Shown: in pieces, positions 53,892 through 62,213 of the stretch | How positions within the stretch are numbered: position 1 is the stretch's first letter | How the letters are laid out: the number at the start of each line of letters is the position of its first letter | Assembly (NCBI RefSeq): GCF_015351245.1 | Contig: NZ_JADKSO010000003.1 | Location: forward strand, 186,001 to 250,000 | Length of the DNA: 64,000 bases | Origin: Rathayibacter sp. VKM Ac-2879 | Lineage (GTDB): Bacteria; Actinomycetota; Actinomycetes; Actinomycetales; Microbacteriaceae | Direction of reading: 5' to 3' | The notes under the pieces: model-generated | Database searches by the model: none | What the model was told of the DNA's origin: nothing | Seen by the model: the letters and a program-made list of their open reading frames with translations, nothing else | Translations under genes and position numbers: made by a program

Positions 53892-55886
53892 ATGTCCTCC
53901 CCCCTCGACGACGCCGAAGCCGGTGTTCCGGCGACTATCGATCACCTTTTGAACGAGTCGCGCCGGTTCCCGCCTCCCCCTGCCTTCGCCGCAGACGCCG
54001 TCGCGGATGCCGGGCTCTACGAGGAGGCGGCCCGCGACCGACTCGCCTTTTGGGCCGCCCGTGCCCGAGAGCTGGTGCACTGGCACCGTCCCTTCACTCG
54101 CATCCTCGACTGGAGCGAGCCTCCTTTCGCGACGTGGTTCGACGATGGCGAGCTGAACGTCGCTTACAACTGCCTCGACCGCCATGTGATCGCAGGGCAC
54201 GGTGATCGCGTCGCGATCCATTGGGAGGGCGAGCCAGGCGACTCCCGCTCGATCACCTATGCCGAGCTCACGGCCGAGGTGAAACGCGCCGCCAACCTGC
54301 TCACGAGCCTCGGCATCCGCGCGGGCGATCGCGTGGCGATCTATCTCCCGATGGTCCCGGAGGCAGTGATCGCCATGCTCGCCGTCGCGCGCCTGGGCGC
54401 CGTCCACTCGGTCGTCTTCGGAGGCTTCAGCGCCGAGAGTCTGCGTGCGCGCATCGACGATGCGGAGGCGAAGCTCGTCATCACCGCCGACGGCGGGTGG
54501 CGCAAGGGCGCAGTCTCGCCCCTCAAACCGGCCGTCGACGCCGCCCTCGCACTCAGGGGGGAGTCGACCGTCGAGCACGTGCTCGTGGTGCGGCGCGGCG
54601 GAAACGATGTGCACTGGCACGAGGGCCGTGACCTCTGGTGGCATGAAGAGATCGTGGCGGTCGACGCCGACCATGTCGCGCGGGCGTTCCCCGCCGAGCA
54701 GCCGCTCTTCATCCTCTACACGAGTGGAACGACCGGTAAGCCCAAGGGCATCCTGCACACCAGCGGGGGCTACCTCACTCAGGTCGCGTATACGCATCGC
54801 GCCGTCTTCGACCTGCATCCCGAGTCCGATGTCTATTGGTCCACGGCCGACGTCGGCTGGATCACCGGGCACAGCTACGTCGTCTACGGCCCGCTGGCCA
54901 ACGGCGCCACGCAGGTGATGTACGAGGGCACGCCCGACAGCCCCCACCCTGGCCGCTGGTGGGAGATCGTCGAGAAGCACGGCGTGACGATCCTCTACGC
55001 GGCGCCCACAGCGATCCGCTCGTTCATGAAGCTCGGCCGCCAGATCCCCCAGAGTTTCGACCTCTCGAGCCTGCGACTGCTCGGCTCCGTGGGCGAGCCC
55101 ATCAACCCGGAGGCGTGGGTCTGGTATCGCGACGTCATCGGAGGCGGGCGGACACCGATCGTGGACACGTGGTGGCAGACCGAGACGGGCGCGATCATGG
55201 TCTCCCCACTGCCGGGCGTCACCACACTCAAGCCCGGTTCGGCACAGGTGGCGGTCCCCGGAGTCTCGATCGCCGTGGTCGACGACGAAGGCCGGCCCGT
55301 CGGCGCAGACGCGGGCGGGCTGCTCGTCATCACCGAGCCGTGGCCGTCGATGCTCCGCGGCATCTGGGGCGACCCGGAGCGCTACGTCGAGACCTATTGG
55401 TCGAAGTTCGGCGATCGCTACTTCGCGGGCGACGGAGCCCGGATCGATCGCGACGGCGACCTCTGGCTGCTCGGCAGGGTGGATGACGTGATGAACGTCT
55501 CGGGGCACCGTCTCTCGACCGCCGAGATCGAGTCGGCTCTCGTCTCGCACTCGGCCGTCGCCGAAGCGGCGGTCGTCGGTGCCGCCGACGAGACCACCGG
55601 CCAGGCGGTCGTCGCTTTTGTCTGCATCAAGGATGCCCACAAGGACGCGCTGACCGACCACGACACGCTCGTGAGCGGGCTCCGTGCGTGGGTTGGTGAC
55701 CAGATCGGCCCGATCGCGCGCCCCCGCGACATCTACCTCGTGTCGGAGCTCCCGAAGACGCGAAGCGGCAAGATCATGAGGCGACTCCTCCGCGACGTGG
55801 CCGAAGGCCGCGAGGTCGGTGACACGACAACGCTGGCAGACACGATGGTCATGAGCACGATCAAGGGTCAGGTCACCGGCAAGTAG
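53892..55886 (+). CDS. acs: acetyl-CoA synthetase (AMP-forming)
   Basis: 664 residues. DWSEPPFATWFDDGELNVAYNC near the start, FGGFSAESLRARI, the P-loop YTSGTTGKPKG near residue 276, WSTADVGWITGHSYVVYGPL, WWQTETGAIMVSP, and KTRSGKIMRRLLRD with the catalytic Lys that can be acetylated. It activates acetate to acetyl-CoA via acetyl-AMP. ATG 53892 has AAGGAG upstream. About 1.1 kb downstream lies a diverged remnant of a second acs 3' end. The intact copy ends TTLADTMVMSTIKGQVTGK. Confidence 0.96.
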   Translation: MSSPLDDAEAGVPATIDHLLNESRRFPPPPAFAADAVADAGLYEEAARDRLAFWAARARELVHWHRPFTRILDWSEPPFATWFDDGELNVAYNCLDRHVIAGHGDRVAIHWEGEPGDSRSITYAELTAEVKRAANLLTSLGIRAGDRVAIYLPMVPEAVIAMLAVARLGAVHSVVFGGFSAESLRARIDDAEAKLVITADGGWRKGAVSPLKPAVDAALALRGESTVEHVLVVRRGGNDVHWHEGRDLWWHEEIVAVDADHVARAFPAEQPLFILYTSGTTGKPKGILHTSGGYLTQVAYTHRAVFDLHPESDVYWSTADVGWITGHSYVVYGPLANGATQVMYEGTPDSPHPGRWWEIVEKHGVTILYAAPTAIRSFMKLGRQIPQSFDLSSLRLLGSVGEPINPEAWVWYRDVIGGGRTPIVDTWWQTETGAIMVSPLPGVTTLKPGSAQVAVPGVSIAVVDDEGRPVGADAGGLLVITEPWPSMLRGIWGDPERYVETYWSKFGDRYFAGDGARIDRDGDLWLLGRVDDVMNVSGHRLSTAEIESALVSHSAVAEAAVVGAADETTGQAVVAFVCIKDAHKDALTDHDTLVSGLRAWVGDQIGPIARPRDIYLVSELPKTRSGKIMRRLLRDVAEGREVGDTTTLADTMVMSTIKGQVTGK

Positions 55887-56019
55887 TTCCTTTTCACGAC
55901 GGGTGCCGGACCGCAATCGATGCGCCGCTGGCGTCCGTCGTCGTGTCGGAGGCAGTCGATACGCTCTGATCGACTCACAACGGGTCCCCGGCCGCTGCGA
56001 TTCGTGAAACCCTAGGGTC

Positions 56020-56199
56020 ATGGACGCGATCACACAGCTCGTGCTGCTTATCACGCTCGCCGCGATTGTCCTGTACGCGCTGTACGGGGTGGTTCGGAAG
56101 GCGATCCGAGATGAGCTAAGCTCCCCTCGTTCAGATCAGGCCGACCCGAAGGCTACTCCGGGTCGTCGCGGTTCGACCTCCGAAGAGCCTGGCAACTAG
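56020..56199 (+). CDS. small single-span membrane protein
   Basis: 59 residues. ITQLVLLITLAAIVLYALYG is a membrane helix followed by positively charged VRKAIRD (so the tail is cytosolic) and a polar Ser/Asp/Pro tail. No family is recognised. ATG 56020 is only 1 nt after TAGGGT (56013-56018); if that is the -10 box, transcription would start inside the gene and the true start might be GTG 56041. It lies in a stretch of lower G+C than its surroundings. Confidence 0.5.
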   Translation: MDAITQLVLLITLAAIVLYALYGVVRKAIRDELSSPRSDQADPKATPGRRGSTSEEPGN

Positions 56200-56243
56200 T
56201 TCGCAGTTCCCGGCTCATGCAACCGAGCTGGTTGATACCTGTC

Positions 56244-56285
56244 CCTCGTTGAACAAGCGTGTCTGGTGACCGACCAACAACGAGG
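56244..56285 (+). promoter_or_regulatory. inverted repeat covering the ribosome-binding site
   Basis: CCTCGTTG (56244-56251) pairs with CAACGAGG (56278-56285), and the second arm overlaps the GAGGAG binding site (56282-56287) of the ATG at 56294. In mRNA this hairpin would mask translation initiation of the secreted-protein gene. Confidence 0.45.
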
Positions 56286-56293
56286 AGATAATT

Positions 56294-56971
56294 ATGTCGA
56301 TTCGCAAGATGTCCTGCGCCATTCTCAATGGAGGCGCTTTGGTGCTCGGAATGCTCGGCATTGCACCAGGCGGCGAATCCCGGCGACTACGTCGGCCTTG
56401 AACAGTTTGTCGAGAGCATCGGCGGAGAGTTCGCAATCAGTACGAACGCGACGGGACCGACCACCGCGGAAGGCGCCGAGCAGGCCCTTGCTGAGAACGC
56501 GACGGTCCCCGAAGGTGACTTGCTTGCAGCCGCTGGGACTCTCCCCAGGATTCTTTCACGGCGGCTGTGACCTCCTTTCGCCAGGGAACCAGCCCTCTTG
56601 TCGATGTGACGGGTAGCTGGGATTGGCGCGATGACTTTGCGGGCCAGACTGATCCGCGGGCTGTCGCCTCTCTTGGCTTCTCCTCATCGTGCGGTACGAG
56701 GTCGAACTTCCGCGCTTATACAGAAGACCTCAATGGCAGCTCCACCAGTACAACCTCGCTCTACGACAGCGGAGTGACAAGCAATGCTGCGGTATGGGAG
56801 GTGAACGCCGCCGTGAGCGGCTTCGTCAACAGTGCCGACACCGGACGTGTGTCAGTTACCTGGGACACGTCGGGCTGCACCGACGCCCTTCAGGCGGCAT
56901 TCATTTACGAGGGGAACCAAGGCGGAGCTCTCGACTCCATCTCCGCACGCTTCGGAGCGCTGAGTCTCGGC
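56294..56971 (+). pseudogene. secreted-protein gene with two frameshifts
   Basis: ATG 56294 gives a signal peptide (ILNGGALVLGMLGIA). After a shift near 56363 the frame continues QAANPGDYVGLEQFVESIGG and AEGAEQALAENATVPEGDLLAAAG, and after a second shift near 56550 as SFTAAVTSFRQGTSPLVDVTG, DFAGQTDPRAVASLGFSSSCG, SNAAVWEVNAAVSGFVNS and WDTSGCTDALQAAFIYEG. The mature protein would be about 200 residues with two Cys and a beta-rich look. No family is recognised. The frame runs without a stop into the acs remnant. Codon use is less GC-biased than neighbouring genes. Confidence 0.6.
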
Positions 56972-57135
56972 GTCGTCCACGAGCTGCCCAAGACCCGCTC
57001 GGGAACGATCATGCGACGCCTCCTGCGTGACGTCGCCGAGGGCCGGGCGGTGGGCGGTGGGCGGTGGGCGACACGATGACGCTCGCCGACGCCCAGGTGA
57101 TGTCGGCGATCACCTCCGCGATCGCCGCCGACTGA
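56972..57135 (+). pseudogene. 3' remnant of a second acs gene
   Basis: VVHELPKTRSGTIMRRLLRDVAEGRAVG matches the end of Acs (intact copy: ELPKTRSGKIMRRLLRDVAEGREVG), and after a frameshift GDTMTLADAQVMSAI...AAD stop at 57133-57135 matches its last residues. Codons and G+C differ from the intact copy, so it is not a recent copy. The catalytic Lys codon is Thr here (SGTIMRR). A 7-bp tandem repeat causes the frameshift. It looks like the end of the resident acs left after DNA was inserted. Confidence 0.75.
57049..57069 (+). repeat. 7-bp tandem repeat GGTGGGC x3
   Basis: Three perfect units at 57049-57055, 57056-57062 and 57063-57069 inside the acs remnant. One unit would leave the Acs frame intact; the two extra units add 14 bp and shift it. 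Confidence 0.8.
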
Positions 57136-57159
57136 CGCACCCGCTCGTCCCTCGCGAGA

Positions 57160-57615
57160 TCAGGCGAAGGCGACGATCAGCTCGACCTCCACCGGAGCCC
57201 CGAGCGGCAGCTCGGCGACGCCGACGGCCGAGCGCGCGTGGCGCCCGGCCTCGCCGAACACCTCCCCCAGCAGCTCGGAGGCTCCGTTGATCACTCCCGG
57301 CTGCCCCGTGAACCCCGGCCCCGAGGCGACGAAGCCGGTCAGTTTGACGATCTGCGTCACCCGGTCCAACGACCCGATCGCGTCGGCGACGGCGGCGAGC
57401 GCGTTCAGGACGCAGACCCGCGCGAGGTCCTTCGCGACCTCGGGGCTCACCTCCGCGCCGACCTTGCCCACCGTTGCCAGGGTCCCGTTGACAAAGGGGA
57501 TCTGCCCGGCCGTGTACACGAGCGATCCCTGGACGACCGCCGGCACGTAGGCACCGGCTGGAGCGGCCACGGCGGGCAGCTCGATGCCCAGCTCGGCCAG
57601 GCGCTCGGCGATCAC
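57160..57615 (-). CDS. RidA family protein
   Basis: 151 residues, the longer actinobacterial form of RidA. YTAGQIPFVNGTLATVGKVG, VCVLNALAAVADAIGSLDRVTQIVKLTGFVAS and GEAGRHARSAVGVAELPLGAPVEVELI match the family, including the Arg (HARSAVG) that binds imine intermediates and the terminal VE.E. RidA hydrolyses reactive enamines such as 2-aminoacrylate. GTG 57615 overlaps the DUF4177 stop (GTGA). Confidence 0.92.
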   Translation of the reverse strand: MIAERLAELGIELPAVAAPAGAYVPAVVQGSLVYTAGQIPFVNGTLATVGKVGAEVSPEVAKDLARVCVLNALAAVADAIGSLDRVTQIVKLTGFVASGPGFTGQPGVINGASELLGEVFGEAGRHARSAVGVAELPLGAPVEVELIVAFA

Positions 57616-57782
57616 GCGCCGGCCTCGACGACGGGGCGCTTGAGGTACGCGACGAGCCCGCCCTCGGGCCCGGTGACGATCTGCACGAGCTCCCACCCCT
57701 CTGAGCCCCAGGTGTTGAGGATCGCCGTGGTGTTGTGGATCATCAGCGGGGTGGTGACGTACTCCCAGCGGGGGACGGACAT
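57612..57782 (-). CDS. DUF4177-type small protein
   Basis: 56 residues. RWEYVTTPLMIHNTTAILNTWGSEGWELVQIV and GGLVAYLKRP match the short DUF4177 pattern (WEY.......LN..G..GWELV.V......AYLKR). Function unknown. GGAGAG lies just upstream of ATG 57782. It diverges from the PBP gene and is coupled to RidA. Confidence 0.8.
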   Translation of the reverse strand: MSVPRWEYVTTPLMIHNTTAILNTWGSEGWELVQIVTGPEGGLVAYLKRPVVEAGA

Positions 57783-57869
57783 GGCTCTCCTCGAGTGCGG
57801 CCGGTGCGGGACGACGACTGAGTGCGCATCGGCGGGATGGGTGCCGACGGCTCGTCCGAGCCCGGCGAC

Positions 57870-57875
57870 TACGCT
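57870..57875 (+). promoter_or_regulatory. -10 box of PBP gene (leaderless)
   Basis: TACGCT ends 6 nt before ATG 57882, with no ribosome-binding site. Confidence 0.5.
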
Positions 57876-57881
57876 GATTCT

Positions 57882-60248
57882 ATGTCGGGGGCAGCGGGAG
57901 CCAGGGTCGTCAGATCGATCGGAGGCGCGATCGGAGGCTTCCTCGGGATCGTCGCGATGAGCGTCGTCGCGGGGGTCCTCGTGGCCGCCTCCATCACTCC
58001 GGCGATCGCTCTCGGCGGCATGGCTACGAGCAACACCGTCACGCTCTTCGACAATCTGCCCGAGTACCTCGAGATCGGCACTCTGGCTCAGAAGAGCGAC
58101 GTCTACGCGAAGGACGCGTCCGGGGGTGACGTGCTGCTCGCCTCCTTCTACGCGCAGAACCGCGTGGAGGTCGGCTGGGACGCGATCTCGCCGTTCGTCA
58201 AGGACGCGGTCGTCGCCTCCGAGGACCCGCGATTCTACGAACACGGAGGCGTCGACCTGCTGGGCACCGTGCGCGCGGCGACCGCGACCGCGGCAGGCGG
58301 CCCCGTGCAGGGCGGGTCCTCGATCACCCAGCAGTACGTGAAGAACGTGCTCGTGCAGAAGGCCGAGGCTCTCACCGACCCGATCGCTCGTGACGCCGCG
58401 TACCGCGACGCGACCGAGACCACGGTCGAGCGCAAGGTGGCCGAGATGCGGCTCGCGATCGGGATGGAGAAGCGCTACCCCAAGGACGACATCCTGCTCG
58501 GCTACCTCACTATCGCGCTGTTCGGAGGCACGGTCTACGGGATCGAGGCCGCCGCGCGCTACTACTTCGGCATCGGCGCGAGCGAGCTGAGCCTCCCCCA
58601 GGCGGCCGCTCTCGTCGCCATCGTCAACAATCCGGAGAAGTTTCGCTTCGATCGCCCCGACAACCCCGAGAATCCCGCCTCTGCGGGCTACCCCCGCACG
58701 CTCGAGCGCCGCAACTACGTCATCGAGCAGATGGCGCGCGCATCGACGATCACTCCCGAGCAAGCGCAGGATGCGATGGCGGCTCCCCTCTCGCCGACCA
58801 TCACCGAGCCGAGCACGGGGTGCCAGACCGCGGGAGTCGCGGCCTTCTTCTGCGACTACGTCACCTGGGTCGTCAAGAACGACGACGCGTTCGGCGCGAA
58901 CCAGGAGGAACGGGACGCGACCTTCAAACGCGGCGGCTATCGCCTCTACACGACCCTCGACGCGCGGCTCCAGGAGGCTGCCGTCTCGGCGACGAGAGAC
59001 TGGATCCCCACGTCGATGGCGAGCGTCGACATCGGCAGCGCGAGCGTCTCGGTCGAGGTGGGCACCGGCCGCATCCTCGCGATGACCCAGAACAAGGAGT
59101 ACTCGAACGATCCGGACGTGACGGGACCGGGATACACGAGCGTCAACTACACCACCGACTTCGCCTACGGAGGCTCCTCCGGGTTCCAGGTCGGCTCGAC
59201 CTACAAGGTGTTCACCCTCGCCGAGTGGCTGCAGGAGGGGCACTCTCTCGGCGAGAGCGTCGACGGCACGCGGCGTGAGTACCGCACGTTCCGAGACAGC
59301 TGCGAGCCCGACGGCACCTACTACGGCGAGCCCTGGAACCCGCGCAACGACGAGGGTGGCAACGGAGGCGTCACCACGGCCTTACAGGCCACGACCGGCT
59401 CGATCAACACCTCCTTCGCGGCGATGGCGCAGCAGCTCGACCTGTGCGGGATCCGCAACACGGCTCAGGCGATGGGCGTGCACCGCGCCGATGGACGAGA
59501 GCTGCAGAAGCTCGCGCCGACCATCCTGGGCACCAATGAGATCGCTCCGCTGACGATGGCCACCGCCTTCGCCGGCTTCGCGAACAAGGGCACGGTGTGC
59601 ACACCCATTGCCATCGACCGGATCGTGGACCGCACGGGAGCCGACATCCCGCCACCCGTCTCGACGTGCACCCAGGGCATGTCCGAGAAGGTCGCAGCGA
59701 CTGCGGGCTTCGCCCTGCAGCAAGTGATGGCGCGCGGAGGGACCGGGGCGCCGTCGGATCCCGGCACCGGGATCCCGCACATCGGCAAGACCGGCACGAC
59801 CGACGACGCCCTGCACACCTGGATGGTCGGGTCGAGCACGAAGGTCGCCACCGCGACGTGGGTCGGCAACGTCTCGGGCCTCACCTCGATGCGTAGCTTC
59901 AGCCTCAATCGCGTCAACGCCGGTCAGGTGCGGCATCAGATCTGGCCGCGCATCATGCGCGTCGCCGACGCGACGTACGGAGGCGGCGCCTTCCCCGCCC
60001 CCGAGCGTTCGCTCGTCGACGCCCCGCTCGCCGCCGTGCCGCAGCTCGCCGGGCAGAGTCCCGCAGTCGCCACCGCGCGCCTGCGCGAGCTCGGCTTCAC
60101 GGTGACCGTGTCGCCGGACCGGGTCCCGTCGGACCGCCCCGCGGGCACGGTCGCGCAGACGAACCCTCCCGCCGGCTCGCGGATCGCCCGAGGTGCGGCG
60201 ATCACCCTCCAGCTCAGTGCCGGCTCGACCGCCCCACCGGGTGGCTGA
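57882..60248 (+). CDS. class A penicillin-binding protein with PASTA domain
   Basis: 788 residues. A membrane anchor (about 12-40) is followed by the glycosyltransferase 51 domain (about 75-260) with EDPRFYEHGGVDLLGT (catalytic Glu about 114) and GGSSITQQYVKN. The transpeptidase domain (about 385-690) has STYK (Ser about 439), SIN and KTGTTDD (Lys about 636). A C-terminal PASTA domain (about 715-783; VPQLAGQSPAVATARLRELGF) follows. It polymerises and cross-links peptidoglycan outside the membrane. ATG 57882 is fixed by TACGCT; no SD is present. Confidence 0.95.
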   Translation: MSGAAGARVVRSIGGAIGGFLGIVAMSVVAGVLVAASITPAIALGGMATSNTVTLFDNLPEYLEIGTLAQKSDVYAKDASGGDVLLASFYAQNRVEVGWDAISPFVKDAVVASEDPRFYEHGGVDLLGTVRAATATAAGGPVQGGSSITQQYVKNVLVQKAEALTDPIARDAAYRDATETTVERKVAEMRLAIGMEKRYPKDDILLGYLTIALFGGTVYGIEAAARYYFGIGASELSLPQAAALVAIVNNPEKFRFDRPDNPENPASAGYPRTLERRNYVIEQMARASTITPEQAQDAMAAPLSPTITEPSTGCQTAGVAAFFCDYVTWVVKNDDAFGANQEERDATFKRGGYRLYTTLDARLQEAAVSATRDWIPTSMASVDIGSASVSVEVGTGRILAMTQNKEYSNDPDVTGPGYTSVNYTTDFAYGGSSGFQVGSTYKVFTLAEWLQEGHSLGESVDGTRREYRTFRDSCEPDGTYYGEPWNPRNDEGGNGGVTTALQATTGSINTSFAAMAQQLDLCGIRNTAQAMGVHRADGRELQKLAPTILGTNEIAPLTMATAFAGFANKGTVCTPIAIDRIVDRTGADIPPPVSTCTQGMSEKVAATAGFALQQVMARGGTGAPSDPGTGIPHIGKTGTTDDALHTWMVGSSTKVATATWVGNVSGLTSMRSFSLNRVNAGQVRHQIWPRIMRVADATYGGGAFPAPERSLVDAPLAAVPQLAGQSPAVATARLRELGFTVTVSPDRVPSDRPAGTVAQTNPPAGSRIARGAAITLQLSAGSTAPPGG

Positions 60249-60344
60249 GCACGCTGCCTCCGGCTCGAACGATGCCTGCCACCCAGGCCCGCCCGGCAGA
60301 ATGGACTTCGGTCGCGCTCGCGGCCACCCCCGAGAGAAGGATCC

Positions 60345-61286
60345 ATGACCGGACGCAGCCGCCGCCCCCTCACTACAGTCCTCGCGACGCTCGCCACGGC
60401 GGGAAGCGCCGCGGCCGTGTGGGGCATTGCGGTCGAGCGCACCCTCTTCACCGTGCGCCACGTGTCCTTCCCCGTCCTCCCCGCCGATGCCGCGCCCATC
60501 CGCATCCTGCACCTCTCCGACCTGCACATGGCCCCGTGGCAGTCGAAGAAGCAGGAATGGATCCGTTCGCTCTCAGCTCTCGCACCAGACCTCGTGGTCG
60601 ACACGGGCGACAACCTCGGTCACCGTGATGGCGTCCTCGGCATCCGCAGCGCTCTGGCTCCCTTCGCCGGCGTTCCCGGAGTCTTCGTCAACGGTTCGAA
60701 CGACTATTTCGGGCCGCGCATCAAGAACCCGTTGCGGTACTTTCGCGGCCCGTCGATCAACCCCTCCGCCGATCAGGTCGACCTCGACACGGAGGCGCTC
60801 ACCGGTTTCTTCACCGAGGAGCTCGGCTGGATCGACCTCAACAATCGCGCGCAGAGCGTCACCGTCCGAGGCACGCGCGTCGAGTTCTTCGGAGTGGACG
60901 ATCCGCACATCGAACGGGACCGCATCGATCTCGTGGCCGGCGCGGTCGATGAGCTGCGCGCCTCCGAGGACGAGCCTGCGAGCGTGAGTATCGGCGTCGC
61001 CCACGCGCCGTACCAGCGGATTCTCGACGACTTCGTGGTCAGGGGGGCGACTGTGATTCTCGCCGGCCACACGCACGGCGGCCAGGTCTGCGTCCCGGGA
61101 TTCGGCGCCCTCGTCACCAACTGCGATCTGCCGCGCGACAAGGTGGCGGGAGCGACCAGCTGGGACAACGGCCTCCGCAGCTCCTACCTCAACGTGTCGG
61201 CCGGAGTCGGCACGTCGATCTACGCGCCGGTCCGTTTTGCGTGCCGGCCCGAGGTGAGCCTCATCACGCTCGAGCCAGCGAGCTAG
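60345..61286 (+). CDS. metallophosphoesterase
   Basis: 313 residues. An N-terminal hydrophobic segment is followed by the calcineurin-like motifs ILHLSDLHMAPW (D-x-H), VVDTGDNLGH, FVNGSNDYFGP (with GSND in place of GNHD/E), VAHAPYQ and ILAGHTHGGQ. It binds two metals and cleaves phosphoesters; the location on the outer or inner face is unclear. ATG 60345 has AGAAGGA upstream. It follows the PBP gene on the same strand, as in many actinobacteria. Confidence 0.92.
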   Translation: MTGRSRRPLTTVLATLATAGSAAAVWGIAVERTLFTVRHVSFPVLPADAAPIRILHLSDLHMAPWQSKKQEWIRSLSALAPDLVVDTGDNLGHRDGVLGIRSALAPFAGVPGVFVNGSNDYFGPRIKNPLRYFRGPSINPSADQVDLDTEALTGFFTEELGWIDLNNRAQSVTVRGTRVEFFGVDDPHIERDRIDLVAGAVDELRASEDEPASVSIGVAHAPYQRILDDFVVRGATVILAGHTHGGQVCVPGFGALVTNCDLPRDKVAGATSWDNGLRSSYLNVSAGVGTSIYAPVRFACRPEVSLITLEPAS

Positions 61287-61328
61287 CCACAGCGAGGCCG
61301 CGTGTCCGCCGCTCCTCCCGAAATCGGC

Positions 61329-61334
61329 TAGTAT
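61329..61334 (+). promoter_or_regulatory. -10 box of tRNA-Pro
   Basis: TAGTAT lies 39 nt before the tRNA; the surrounding TAGTATTAATG is an unusually AT-rich patch. Confidence 0.45.
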
Positions 61335-61372
61335 TAATGAGGCTCGTGGGCGGTCCTCCGCCTGCAGTCCAC

Positions 61373-61446
61373 CGGGGTGTGGCGCAGCTTGGTAGCGCGC
61401 CTCGTTCGGGACGAGGAGGTCGTGGGTTCGAATCCCGCTACCCCGA
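61373..61446 (+). tRNA. tRNA-Pro (anticodon CGG)
   Basis: Acceptor CGGGGTG/TACCCCG with discriminator A, D-arm GCGC...GCGC, anticodon stem CCTCG/CGAGG around TTCGGGA with anticodon CGG, T-arm GTGGG-TTCGAAT-CCCGC. CCA is not encoded. It reads CCG. Confidence 0.97.
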
Positions 61447-61453
61447 CCGGTGA

Positions 61454-61489
61454 GAAGCCCGGCCAGGATCGATGATCCGGCCGGGCTTC
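61454..61489 (+). terminator. terminator of tRNA-Pro
   Basis: GAAGCCCGGCC (61454-61464) pairs with GGCCGGGCTTC (61479-61489), continued inwards by GGATC/GATCC after one bulged A, leaving a 3-nt loop. It begins 8 bp after the tRNA. Confidence 0.85.
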
Positions 61490-61687
61490 GTCGTTCCCGG
61501 AGCTCTGCCGTCCCCGCACAGCTCCCGTACCCGCGCAACTCCCGTGCGCGCAGCCGTCCCGTCCCGCGCCACGGAAGAGCCGGATCCGCGTCTCCCCGGC
61601 CCCTCCCAGAGCAGCCACGGCAGACTGTCCTCTTCAGCCGACAGCGCGGCGCCTGCCGCGACCGCGCCGTCCGCCGAGAGGAGCCCC

Positions 61688-62203
61688 GTGACCCGGCCGC
61701 TCGCCCGCCTGACCCTCGTCGTCGGTGTGCCCTATCTGCTCGCCCTTACCCTCGTCGCCCTCTGGCAGACGCCGATCGACCGCCCTATTGATGGCGCGCT
61801 CGAGCGTGGCCTCCGCTGGCTCGCGGAGCACGGCCTCGGTGCCGTCACCTATGACACGGTGGAGGCATGGGCGAACATCGCCCTGTTCGTCCCGTTCGGC
61901 GCCCTGGCGGCGCTGAATCTCCGCGCGCGCTGGGCGTGGGTAGCCGTGCTCCTGGGCGCGGCGACGAGCGCCCTGATCGAGACGGCCCAGCTCCTGCTGC
62001 TCCCGGCTCGGTTCGCGAGCACACACGATGTCGTGATGAACACCATCGGCGCGGCGATCGGAGCCGGTCTCGGCGCCAGCCTGCGCGCCTGGCTCCTGGG
62101 ACGCGAACGCCGGAGGGCTCTGGAGGAGGATCTGGCATACGCACACATCCCGCTCCACGGCGCCTCCGGCGTCCCGATCGATCAGCAGCGCGCTGGCGGC
62201 TGA
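61688..62203 (+). CDS. VanZ-like membrane protein
   Basis: 171 residues. Hydrophobic segments LARLTLVVGVPYLLALTLVALW, AWANIALFVPFGALAAL, WVAVLLGAATSALIETAQLL and DVVMNTIGAAIGAGLGASL match the VanZ fold (N...F.PFG, ....E..Q....R....D...N..G...G). The family is linked to envelope or low-level glycopeptide resistance, but most members are uncharacterised. GTG 61688 has AGAGGAG upstream; the frame is open to 61472 but that part overlaps the tRNA terminator. It converges with ugd, 10 bp apart. Confidence 0.83.
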   Translation: MTRPLARLTLVVGVPYLLALTLVALWQTPIDRPIDGALERGLRWLAEHGLGAVTYDTVEAWANIALFVPFGALAALNLRARWAWVAVLLGAATSALIETAQLLLLPARFASTHDVVMNTIGAAIGAGLGASLRAWLLGRERRRALEEDLAYAHIPLHGASGVPIDQQRAGG

Positions 62204-62213
62204 TCGGAGTACA

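Noticed and set aside
61472-61687. VanZ start at ATG 61472
   Set aside because: The codon lies inside the tRNA-Pro terminator and the first 72 residues would be low-complexity; GTG 61688 has a clear binding site.
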